Assembly: GCA_001970855.1 (NCBI GenBank)
Contig: LSSN01000261.1
Span: 9,350 to 21,504 of the forward strand
From: Smittium culicis
Lineage: Eukaryota; Kickxellomycota; Harpellomycetes; Harpellales; Legeriomycetaceae
DNA: 12,155 nucleotides
Direction: 5' to 3'
Every line of letters begins with the position of its first letter. The stretch's first letter is position 1. Position numbers and translations under genes: made by a program. The notes under the pieces were generated by a model. The model did not search any database, was not told the DNA's origin, and saw nothing but the letters and a program-made list of their open reading frames with translations. Shown piece after piece: positions 1 through 7,609 of this stretch.

Positions 1-326
1 ATGATAAAATTACACTGTGGCAAATAGGATTTAGCTATATGATATTATTATCTTGAAATTTATCCAATGAAATTTGCAAAGAAAAAAAGTTCCGCTTCTC
101 AAAATAATCTCCCATATATAGACTAAAAAAGTGGCCAATTTTTTTATTTCCCTTTAAAAAGACCATTTAGAAATTAGTATTCTGTATATAAAGTTAAATC
201 CTGTTTGCAATTGGCTAAGCCAAATAGATGTGAAAAACATTAAAATGATAAATTAAAATATAGATTTAGTATTAATACGACATAACTTATACGTTCACCT
301 CTTACTGTTATCCACAATAATCGCTA
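1..326. other. AT-rich intergenic DNA, nothing recognised
   Basis: No open frame of useful length on either strand, no RNA gene and no clear repeat is visible. The stretch lies just outside the left terminal inverted repeat that starts at 327. Its last bases (319-326, AATCGCTA) are where a target-site duplication of that element should lie, but they do not match the bases after its right end (3456-3463, CAATATGG). Confidence 0.6.
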
Positions 327-703
327 CAGGGTTTTTCAAACTATTTTACAAAACTGCCTGACATTTTGTAAAATTCTAAACCAATTATGCAATAAAAAAA
401 TTTTTTCACGCATCGATTTGCAAAGTTATGCAAAAACTTTTTTCAAATGATTTTACGTTGTGTATTTTCAATTTTTCATAGCTTTCATTCGATATTTCAA
501 AACTAATTATTTTAGCGTGCAAAAGAAAAATAAGGCTAATAAGAACCTGTTATTTCAAAAAAAGTTTTGCAGCAAAGTCAAAACATTATAAACGAGGGGG
601 GGAACTACAAGAGTTAATATTTTTTAATAATAAAATTTTTTCTATAAATCTATCGATCTTATTTTTTTACTAGCTTTTAAGTATGTATTAGCTATTGCTA
701 AAA
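327..703 (+). repeat. Left terminal inverted repeat of the 2.5-kb element
   Basis: Reverse-complement match to 2420-2765 and 3425-3455. The inner 346 columns (358-703 against 2420-2765) align without gaps with roughly 20 mismatches, about 95% identity. The outermost 34 columns (327-360 against 3422-3455) have about 8 mismatches, so the ends have diverged much more than the inner arm. The repeat fades just after 700, where the two sides stop matching. Confidence 0.88.
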
Positions 704-2419
704 TTTATTTGCGCTACATTAAAACCTCTGAGTTAGCAACAAATTAAGGTGGCAACCCTCTAAGAAGGCAACTTTATGAATTTTATATTGAAAAAATATT
801 GATTTATTGCTTGAAGTATACACCATTTTTATTAAAGCGATAATATAGGCTAATTAAATTAAATTTGAAATATTTAGAAAATTTTATTTGTCAATTGGCA
901 ATTTGTATTGCAAATAATCTGGCCTATTATCAATTGCACTCTGAGAAGGCAATTCGCAGCTCTGTCGTAAAATGGCTACAAATTGAGTCAAAATAAAATT
1001 TCTAAGATAGCAACTAAAACATGCACTTGACTAATTAAGTATGACATTTTATTTTTAAAAAAATCAATCCAATTAAATTATTAAATTAAGAATTGTAGAC
1101 TTTAGCTAATTCTTTTTGCTAATTAGTAATTGGTTCCTTGCTAGCTATTTTTAAAATTAGAAAATCTCTAAAATGGAAAATTTCTATCTGAGAGGGTATT
1201 TGTGCCAAAATGGGGTAAAAATACCTGTTACTTACTCAAAGGTTTTACTGTAAATATAACCTGATTGCATACCTTTTCTGATATTATTTTTTTAATCATT
1301 AAAAAAAAACTTATTTCATAATTTTTATCATTAAACTGTATACTCGTTAAGTATACTAAAAAATTTTTTTTAGTTATATTTTATCTATAATTATTATCTA
1401 TTAAAAACAAATAATATGAAGATAACTGGTGTAAAACTACTCAATTAAATTAGAAATAAAAAAAGATGCTTAATCAAATAGTTTTATGATATTATTTTTC
1501 AGTTTAATTGTAAGAGAATATTTTATTATTAGCTGCTGTTTATGAAAATATATCAGAGCTATAAATCTGAATAAATTTTTCATAAAATAATTGATTAAAG
1601 CTTAAAAAAAACATTAATACTTTTTAATACTAAATTTAACTAGTTAATAATTTGATAATTTTTTAAGAGTATTTATTTAAGATGATTATTGTAATAGTTT
1701 ACAATAAAAATTTCTATTCTTGATTGATTATATGCTTAATATATTTACGAATATAATTATTATTTTGTTAATCCTACTTGAGATAGGACACATATGTAGC
1801 CAATTTTAACCTAATACGACATTATAAAGGTTTAACTAGTTAATAAGTATATGTATTTTAAAATTTGTTTTATTTTGATCTTTTAAAGATAATTATATTT
1901 TATAAGTATTCTTTTCTTATAAATTCTTGGGTAATGTAATAAAAGTGATTTTGAAGGGGTTATTATACCTTTTTTTCGTGATAATATCTTTCTTACTTTT
2001 AGTCAAGAATGTAGTTTAATGAGTAAAATAATGATAAAGCTAAGTTCTAATAGAGTAACATGGCAATAATAGAGTAAAGAATATCTCGGATATAAAGATG
2101 GCATAGATTTAATCAAGTTGCTATTTTGGTGTTGAAAAAAAATTCTTTGTATAATGAGGATCTTGGATCTTCTTTGTACAAAGAGAGAAAAAACATCAAC
2201 ATACTATCTCTTTCAAATCATTACTAAATTCACATCATTGACTCTTATGATTTTACTACGACACATATAATTATATATTCGTAAATATTTAAATTTATAT
2301 AATCTTGAGCTCGTATATGTTTGGGTTTGCAAAAATCTGATCAACTTTTGGTTGTAGTATGAGAAGTAATTTAGAATGCTTGATAATAAAGTAATAATAT
2401 ATATTTATACTATTTAGGC
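704..2419. other. Non-coding interior of the long inverted-repeat element
   Basis: About 1.7 kb of very AT-rich DNA between the two arms. I see no frame long enough for a transposase and no transposase motif. Small internal repeats are present: an exact 16-base direct repeat TTTAACTAGTTAATAA at 1635-1650 and 1831-1846, containing the perfect palindrome TTAACTAGTTAA, and a similar pair around 757-775 and 938-957 (CTCTRAGAAGGCAAYT). Either the original coding region has been replaced by unrelated AT-rich sequence, or the element was always a non-coding foldback. Confidence 0.6.
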
Positions 2420-2765
2420 AATTAGAAATAGCTATTACATACTTAAAAGCTAGTAACAAAATATGATCAATAGATTTATAGAAAAAATTTTATTATTAAA
2501 AAATATTAACTCTTGTAGTTCCCCCTCTCGTTTATAATGTTTTGACTTTGCTGCAAAGCTTTTTTTAAAATAACAGGTTCTTATTAGCCTTATTTTTTTT
2601 TTACACGCTAAAAAAATTAGTTTTGAATTATCGAATGAAAGCTATGAAAAATTGAAAATACACAGCGTAAAATCATTTGAAAAAAGTTTTTGCGTAACTT
2701 TGCAAATCGGAGCGTGAAAAAAAAATTTTATTGCATAATTGGTTTAGAATTTTACAAAATGTCAG
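2420..2765 (-). repeat. Right terminal inverted repeat, inner 346 bp
   Basis: Reverse complement of 358-703 at about 95% identity. It ends at GTCAG (2761-2765), exactly where the retroposon insertion begins. The last 12 bases (2754-2765, ACAAAATGTCAG) are the left copy of the retroposon's target-site duplication. They match the left arm perfectly, which identifies them as the ancestral version of the target. Confidence 0.88.
2754..2765. repeat. Target-site duplication, 5' copy, of retroposon copy 1
   Basis: ACAAAATGTCAG. It is repeated at 3413-3424 as ACAAAATATCAG, 11 of 12 bases the same. The two copies bracket 2766-3412. Both sides of the target site agree with the uninterrupted left arm of the transposon. 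Confidence 0.82.
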
Positions 2766-2793
2766 TCTCTCCTAAGAGTGAAATACCTTGCCG

Positions 2794-2835
2794 TGGTTTA
2801 GGGGCTTAAGTAGTGTAATTTTCGAAGTACACTAT
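2794..2835 (+). promoter_or_regulatory. Possible internal Pol III promoter of the retroposon (weak)
   Basis: TGGTTTAGGGG at 2794-2804 fits an A-box consensus (TGGYNNAGNGG) well. The segment TTTTCGAAG at 2819-2827 sits in the loop of a stem made by TAGTGTA (2811-2817) and TACACTA (2828-2834), reminiscent of a T-arm with an enlarged loop. Only 14 bp separate the boxes, less than normal for tRNA-derived promoters, and no full cloverleaf can be drawn. This is inference. Confidence 0.25.
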
Positions 2836-3173
2836 ACTAAAATTTCACACAGCGTTGCATTATCCTTAGTTGGGGATAGTGAAGTCAACGAACAGCGATT
2901 CGGAGGACAGCGTTTCAGAGGGGGACTATCTAGAAACAGGAGGAACCGATTCGTTTAGCACAGTCTGAGACATTATCTGTGCACAAGTCAAGCGTTCGAC
3001 AGCATTACGGAACTCAGCCGTTTAGCAACTTATTGTAGGAGAGCCAGGCCGACCATTCCCACATTTGGGTAGAAGCCTATTTTTTTATTAATCCTGTTAG
3101 ATGTTGGCTCTAACTAGGAGCTCAATGATCTCGACGAATTCAATTTTGTTGGAACGAGCTTAATTACATGACT

Positions 3174-3405
3174 GCTTGTAAATTCAGTCATCCAGCCTAC
3201 TTGAAGCAATGCCTGGGTGGATCTTTCAGTTGGTAGATTGATCCTATTTCACTTTAGGCACGCATATGGCAGATTTTCTGAAGAATTTATTAGTATTAGA
3301 ATACTAGTTTTTTTATGCCTTGCGCCAACTTTACTATTTTTAAGTTTATTTTACCGCATATTTTCTTTTATTGTTATTGTACCAATAAAATTCCAAAGTT
3401 ATAAA
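3174..3405 (+). repeat. 3' module shared by both retroposon copies, copy 1
   Basis: About 232 bp, starting at GCTTGTAA and ending at the A tail, matching the reverse complement of roughly 4374-4602 at about 91% identity. In the 180 bp compared in detail I count about 16 differences. The segment TTTCAGTTGGTAGA (3223-3236) looks like a tRNA D-arm/A-box region. GGATC (3219-3223) and GATCC (3239-3243) can pair around it. Confidence 0.85.
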
Positions 3406-3412
3406 AAAAAAA

Positions 3413-3424
3413 ACAAAATATCAG
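3413..3424. repeat. Target-site duplication, 3' copy, of retroposon copy 1
   Basis: ACAAAATATCAG directly after the A tail. It differs from the 5' copy at 2754-2765 by one base (A for G). The interrupted transposon arm resumes right after it. Confidence 0.8.
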
Positions 3425-3455
3425 GTTGTTTTGCAAAATATTACACAAAACCCTG
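3425..3455 (-). repeat. Outer 31 bp of the right terminal inverted repeat, cut off by the retroposon
   Basis: Read with the duplicated CAG at 3422-3424, this pairs with 327-360 (26 of 34 matches, no gaps): CAGGGTTTT and ATTTT-C-AAAAC-CCTG are shared. It completes the 377-bp right arm and marks the true right end of the element at CCCTG (3451-3455). Confidence 0.75.
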
Positions 3456-4354
3456 CAATATGGAATGCTCTAATGATCTGTATTACATTTTTTATTAAAT
3501 TTTCATTTACATCAAATTGATTTTAATGTCACCTAGAAATTATCGCGTTATAAAAAATTTTCAGTTCAACAAGTTGAAATAAAAATTTTATATATTAATA
3601 TGAATTTTTTAGAAAAGAAAATTTTGGTTCGTTGATTTAAATCGCTTATAAAGGTTTGAAAAAAGCTCTAAAAAAGCTCATTGATTGAGATTTAGTTTAT
3701 AAAAACTGTCACAATTTTGTACCTCAAGGTGAATGAATACAAAGCAATTATGTTTATATATAATGATATTATAAGACTCTAGACAGGTTGATTAATAAGA
3801 TTGGTCTTTTTTAAAAAAAGAAAGAGCAACTGAATACTCACTATAAACAACCCTTGTAAAATCAACGATTAAATTGTTGATATTCTAGAATTTATAGCCA
3901 AGTCTCTAAGTTTTTTTCTTAGTTCATAGCTTAAATTTAAGAAAATTCTCACTGCAAAGAGTTGCAATAAAAAAGTTTAAAAATAATTTTATCTATAATT
4001 TTTTTTCTAGATTATAGGTTGATTTTATAACTATTTTAAAATCATCATTATATTATCACATGTTTTTTCGCGAGTTGATTAAAACATAATAGCTAAAATA
4101 CTATTCATAGAATGTAGTATACTTAACTGGATATCTGATTTAACAAGCATTTATAAACTATATTTCATACGTCTCTGATACAAAAAATAAGTATGATTTA
4201 GCAAGTATTTATAAATTTAACAAGTTATTAGAGAATAAATTTCCACTGAAAAAATAAGCCTCCTAGTTGAAACTCATTATTAATAGGACTAATATTAATA
4301 TGATTATACTCGAATGTATTTGTTAGCGGTATAAAATTCTAATAATAAGTCGCT
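3456..4354. other. AT-rich intergenic DNA between transposon and retroposon copy 2
   Basis: About 900 bp with no supported gene on either strand. Only minor features are visible: a short direct repeat of the form CAAGYATTTATAAA at about 4144-4157 and 4201-4214, and small hairpins of 5-6 bp expected by chance in this composition. Confidence 0.55.
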
Positions 4355-4367
4355 ATGAACTGAGTTT
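4355..4367. repeat. Target-site duplication, 3' copy, of retroposon copy 2
   Basis: ATGAACTGAGTTT, matching ATTAACTGAGTTT at 4603-4615 in 12 of 13 bases. It overlaps the T tract that is the element's A tail on the minus strand, so its exact inner edge is ambiguous. Confidence 0.75.
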
Positions 4368-4602
4368 TTTTTTATTATTACGGAATTTTATTGGTACAAT
4401 AACAATAAAAGAAAATATGCGGTAAAATAAACTAAAAAATAGCATAGTTGGTGCAAGGCATAAAAAAACTAATATTCTAACACTAATAAATTCCTCTGCA
4501 AGTCTACCAGATGCGTGCCTAAAATGAAATAGGATCAATCTACCAACTGAAAGATCCAATCAGGCATTGCTTCAAGTAGGCTGGATGACTGAAGTTACAA
4601 GC
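4368..4602 (-). mobile_element. A-tailed retroposon, short copy 2
   Basis: About 235 bp on the minus strand, the counterpart of 3174-3405 plus tail. Read on the minus strand it runs from GCTTGTAA (4602 downward) to an A tract (4373 down to 4365), and it is flanked by a 13-bp target-site duplication. It lacks the GC-rich ~408-bp 5' part of copy 1, as expected from 5' truncation during reverse transcription. An open frame spans 4559-4353 and resembles the copy 1 frame, but it begins at TTG and ends in the tail. More than half of the differences from copy 1 change the amino acid, so I do not regard it as coding. Confidence 0.8.
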
Positions 4603-4615
4603 ATTAACTGAGTTT
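4603..4615. repeat. Target-site duplication, 5' copy, of retroposon copy 2
   Basis: ATTAACTGAGTTT, next to the 5' end of the minus-strand copy. It pairs with 4355-4367 with one mismatch. Confidence 0.75.
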
Positions 4616-5649
4616 CAGAATTTATTCAAGCTCCAAAAGTATTATCATGGGTATATCTTACATTACAAATTTTCACGTCTCCTCGAAATAAAGACATTTT
4701 TATTTTGTATCCTTTTCAATATAGTTGTTGATTTTTGTGCCCGTTATGCAAGACAAAAACTAGTGCAGCAAAATATTAAGTATTTGTATTGTTAACTATG
4801 AAAAAAGTATTAGTCAAGTTATATGTTTTCTATGATATCCCAGCTTTAGTTCTATTTGATTATCTTTTTTCAAAATATAACTTTTAGTTTGCTTACATTT
4901 TTTAGGCTACATGTTTTTTTTAGGTATATACAGGGGTAATTTTCACAAGCTATATATTTTTACGTATTTGAAATTTAATTAAACCCCTTTTAAGTTAACT
5001 AATTTACTCTTAAACAAATATATGTTGCTTCCAAACACTATTTTTTTTAATTCTTTTAACTATGAGTAAGCGCACTTAATTTAAAAATATCGACTCAGAT
5101 TGTAATTCAACGTGTGAAACCACAATATTTAATTAGTTCGAACTAAGTAATCGCTAATTTGAAATATGAGCGATAAGTTTATTGGATAAACTATCTTGGG
5201 CCAAAAGGATATATATCTAAACTTGGAAATAACCTTGGGGTCGTCAGATAAATGATGTGACATAATATTATATAGTAAAAGCTACTGATATTTTAACTAC
5301 TCTGGGGCCAACATGCATTATCTTATTAAAACTCGGAGCTGTTTTTATCATCTAATAATAATATTTTATTGGAAGCACATTAAATTAAATAGACAATTAA
5401 TATTCGAATGAATATTTATTGAGCTATTTTGTTTTAGGTCATCTAGCTTTGGAAGTTCAAAAAATGCTAGCTGCCCCTGAAAGAGCAAAATAATTTTGCG
5501 AAAAGGATAAATACATAAAAACTATATAATATATATTCAGCTATGGGTTATAGCTAATTATTATTGGATAATTTATTTTGCCATAGAAATTCTTCGCAAA
5601 TCGTTGAGCAAAAATTCAAAAACGCGATATTTACCTGTAATATTTTTCA
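4616..5649. other. AT-rich intergenic DNA, no supported feature
   Basis: About 1 kb without an open frame of note. CAGGGGTA at 4931-4938 and TGCCCCTG at 5472-5479 look like the two ends of a hAT-type element of about 549 bp. The flanking 8-mers (GGTATATA and AAAGAGCA) do not match and the inverted similarity stops after 8 bases, so I do not call it. Confidence 0.5.
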
Positions 5650-5657
5650 ATTTACTT

Positions 5658-5740
5658 GGGAGACTGAATGAAAAGAGCACTTTGAATCAGTTTAATTCTA
5701 TTGGCCTGAATATTCATTAATTCTCAATACTATTGGAGGA
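5658..5740 (+). repeat. Left arm of the 5.7-kb foldback element
   Basis: Reverse-complement match of 6219-6303. The best part is GAATCAGTTTAATNCTATTG followed by GCCTGAATATTCATT and CTCAATACTATTGGAGGA. Confidence 0.85.
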
Positions 5741-5867
5741 AATGAATTGGGATATATATTTTTTTATATGGGAAATTCTAAATAAAGAGAGCGCTTTTAG
5801 ACATATTGAGTTTCAGTTTATGGAATTTATAATGAGCTTTATCCAATAAATAAAAACTAGAATTACT

Positions 5868-6064
5868 TTAACCCTTTCCCGTCCAACAATCTTTAAAAGA
5901 TCCAAATTAATGATTCGGTTATGATTTATAATTATATTTTTTATTTGTTGATATTTTTTTAAAATACCAATAATTATTACGAGCTCGGAATTAAAGTGTT
6001 ATAATACAAATCAATTGGCTAAATTTCGAGATCAAAAATAGACTACCGCCCGGGAAAGGGTTAA
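5868..6064. mobile_element. piggyBac-type MITE, family A, copy 1 (189 bp)
   Basis: The element body is 5872-6060, flanked on both sides by TTAA (5868-5871 and 6061-6064), the target duplication typical of piggyBac transposases. Its ends are CCCTTTCCCG and the perfect inverse CGGGAAAGGG, a 10-bp terminal repeat. There is no coding capacity, so it would depend on a piggyBac transposase encoded elsewhere. A second copy of exactly the same length lies at 7614-7802. Ends and duplication are read directly; the superfamily follows from the TTAA plus CCC...GGG pattern. Confidence 0.85.
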
Positions 6065-6077
6065 GAAAATAATACTT

Positions 6078-6177
6078 TTAACCCTCCAAGTCCTGGAGTG
6101 CATAAAATTTGCATTTGATAATTAAAATGCATACTTTATCATTTGGAAATTGAAAAATTCAGGACTTGAAGGGTTAA
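6078..6177. mobile_element. piggyBac-type MITE, family B (92 bp)
   Basis: The element body is 6082-6173 between TTAA (6078-6081) and TTAA (6174-6177). The ends CCCTCCAAGTCCTGGA and TTCAGGACTTGAAGGG form a 16-bp terminal inverted repeat with two mismatches. The interior is AT-rich, with GCATTT and AAATGC-like inverted bits and no coding capacity. The end sequence differs from family A beyond CCCT, so this is a separate family using the same kind of target. It lies 17 bp from family A copy 1. Confidence 0.82.
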
Positions 6178-6218
6178 AACCAAATAAATAAGTATAAATG
6201 CCAAAATGTTTTTTCGAC

Positions 6219-6303
6219 TCCTCCAATAGTATTGAGAATAAATGAATATTCAGGCCAATAGTATTAAACTGATTCAAAGAGCTTTCTTAGTTCAGAATCC
6301 CCC
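6219..6303 (-). repeat. Right arm of the foldback element
   Basis: Reverse complement of 5658-5740: TCCTCCAATAGTATTGAG at the inner edge and CTGATTCAAAG toward the outer edge, ending TTCAGAATCCCCC. Confidence 0.85.
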
Positions 6304-6311
6304 ATTAACTT

Positions 6312-7334
6312 GTTTCATTTTTAGTGAATTATTTGATAAAAAACAATCCTAGATTTTTTTTATTGGATATTAGTTAAATTTTCAATTCCATATACTGTAA
6401 CAGTTTACACTATAAAACGACTCCTTCTTATAGAATATCCTATATAGGAATAATTTATTTGAATGCAAATATTTTCCCATGCGACAATTGCTTAAAAATA
6501 ACTAGTCTAAAGATTATAGCTTTATACATGGCAAAACTGAATTAAAAAAAGACATACTAATAAATTGACAAAACTAGATAAATCATCGAGTATTATAGAT
6601 TATTAAGTGTAAAATAAAATCATAAAGAGTTATAACTAATTGAGATATCTAGCTATTACCAACTAGCTACTTTGAATTATATATGTATTTAAAATTTTAT
6701 GCTATTAATTACAACTGATATCCTGATTTTTAGTTTTGACTTAATAAAATTCAGATTACGACTATTAAAATAATAAAGAGTAATAAAAATTTTAACCAAG
6801 TCAAAGAGAAATACGAATTTATAAATTTAATTAAAAATACTTAATGTTTTAACAAACAATAAATTAATGTTTAAAATATATTAATATAATTCAGCAGTAA
6901 TCAATGCTTGTGTATTTATGGAGTGTTTAGTAAAATACGTTGATTGAGCATTTAGTTTATGCTAATTGAAAATATATAATTGCAAAAATAAAAAAACTTC
7001 ATAATCTCCAGATTGCTTATTTTTGTACCGACTAGCAATTTAGTGAAATTTTAATTAACTTTTATGATATCACAAAAATAACAAATCATATATCGGCGTA
7101 TTACCAAGTTTTATTTTGGTTTAGTGAGCAATACATTTAAAAAATTATGTCTTATTATGTTCAAATTAAAATTATTAGTTAGACGTAAAAAAAATAAATC
7201 CAAAAAAATTTTTTTTAATGAAACAGATATTATAAAGATTAAAGGCAAGATAAAAAAACGAAATTCGACGCTGTTTTTATGCATTAAGGTCAAAATTTTC
7301 AGGAGTGTAGAATCTTTACGAAAATAAATTATAG
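6312..7334. other. AT-rich intergenic DNA, nothing recognised
   Basis: About 1 kb without a supported gene. The two overlapping opposite-strand frames near 7111-7327 are lysine/isoleucine- or phenylalanine/leucine-rich, need non-ATG starts, and are what poly-A/T DNA gives by chance. The palindrome TCCTATATAGGA near 6436-6447 is the only neat small feature. Confidence 0.55.
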
Positions 7335-7367
7335 GTACTTTTTTTCTCAGAGTCTCTTAAAAAGTAC
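7335..7367 (+). repeat. Perfect 9-bp hairpin
   Basis: GTACTTTTT (7335-7343) pairs with AAAAAGTAC (7359-7367) around a 15-nt loop. It lies 12 bp before a second, longer hairpin. Its role is unknown. Confidence 0.6.
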
Positions 7368-7379
7368 AATTTTTTCTAT

Positions 7380-7421
7380 CGTGATTTTTTATATGTTTTT
7401 ATGGGAAATTAAAAAATCACG
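7380..7421 (+). repeat. Perfect 12-bp hairpin
   Basis: CGTGATTTTTTA (7380-7391) pairs with TAAAAAATCACG (7410-7421) around an 18-nt loop. A 12-bp perfect stem with CGTGA at its base is more than expected by chance locally. It could be a tiny foldback element or a structured RNA; nothing distinguishes these. Confidence 0.65.
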
Positions 7422-7609
7422 AACAAAAATATAACAAAATAGCGTCAGCTCCGAAGAATTATTTAGATCTACATATTATCTACTTATATTTTAAACCTTT
7501 TATAATAAAAAAATCATTCCATTTAAAATGTGTAATATTAACAATAAATTTATTATAAATTAAAGAAACAGGCTTGATAATTTATGCATATGTAATATCA
7601 AGATATCTA
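7422..7609. other. Short AT-rich spacer, nothing recognised
   Basis: Lies between the hairpins and the second family A MITE. No gene or repeat is visible. Confidence 0.5.

Larger units (their letters stand above)
2766..3412 (+). mobile_element. A-tailed retroposon (SINE or truncated LINE), longer copy 1
   Basis: A 647-bp insertion in the right inverted repeat, flanked by a 12-bp target-site duplication and ending in a run of 11 A (3403-3413, the last base shared with the duplication). These are hallmarks of LINE-machinery retroposition. The first ~400 bp are clearly GC-richer than anything else in the window except the enzyme gene. The last ~232 bp recur at 4368-4602. All frames in the GC-rich part are broken by stops; the short frame at 3217-3498 needs a GTG start and runs through the A tail into host DNA, so it is not a gene. 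Near the 5' end, TGGTTTAGGGG (2794-2804) resembles a Pol III A box, and TTTTCGAAGTA (2819-2829) carries a TTCGA core like a B box, though their spacing is shorter than in tRNAs. A tRNA-related SINE or the 3' end of a LINE are both possible. Confidence 0.78.
327..3455. mobile_element. Non-autonomous DNA transposon with 377-bp terminal inverted repeats, interrupted by a retroposon
   Basis: The left arm (327-703) is repeated in reverse complement at 2420-2765 plus 3425-3455. The two right-hand pieces total 346 + 31 = 377 bp, exactly the left-arm length. The gap between them (2766-3424) is a retroposon with its duplicated target. Without that insertion the element is about 2470 bp. The outer ends read CAGGGTTTT on the left and AAAACCCTG on the right. 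CAGGG ends are common in hAT elements; the TA just before 327 would also fit a Tc1/mariner insertion, with the right-hand TA changed to CA. No 8-bp duplication survives, so the superfamily stays open. The 1.7-kb interior has no long open frame, so any transposase would have to come from elsewhere. The structure is read directly; the class is inferred. Confidence 0.8.
5650..6311. mobile_element. Foldback/MITE-like element carrying two nested MITEs
   Basis: Inverted arms at about 5658-5740 and 6219-6303. The inner ~59 bp of each arm (CTTTGAATCAG to CTATTGGAGGA) differ at only two positions; the outer ~25 bp are weaker. ATTTACTT (5650-5657) and ATTAACTT (6304-6311) could be an 8-bp target duplication with one mismatch. 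Because the outer part is the less conserved, the true ends may instead lie near CTTTGAATC. Without the two piggyBac-type insertions the element would be about 357 bp. No coding capacity. Confidence 0.65.

Noticed and set aside
751..1207. Possible small element with ends GGCA..ACCCTCTAAGA and TCTGAGAGGGT..TGCC.
   Set aside because: The inverted match is short and gapped, and no target duplication is visible.
2845..2970. Short frames in the GC-rich island reading Ser/Asp/Glu-rich or Arg/Gly-rich peptides, like a gag or nucleic-acid-binding protein.
   Set aside because: Each is about 30-40 codons, ended by stops, in different phases, with no reverse transcriptase or other retroelement domain nearby. 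The RNA-like retroposon reading explains the region better.
2760..3168. GC-rich block starting TGTCAG and ending ATTACA, considered as a solo LTR.
   Set aside because: No target duplication at these edges; the A tail and the 12-bp duplication at 2754-2765 and 3413-3424 fit a retroposon instead.
4931..5479. Possible hAT element from CAGGGGTA to TGCCCCTG.
   Set aside because: Only 8 bases of end similarity, and the flanking 8-mers GGTATATA and AAAGAGCA do not match.
7111..7327. Overlapping open frames on both strands (60 and 67 codons).
   Set aside because: They need non-ATG starts, consist almost only of Lys/Ile/Phe/Leu/Asn, and lie in A/T runs. No family resemblance.
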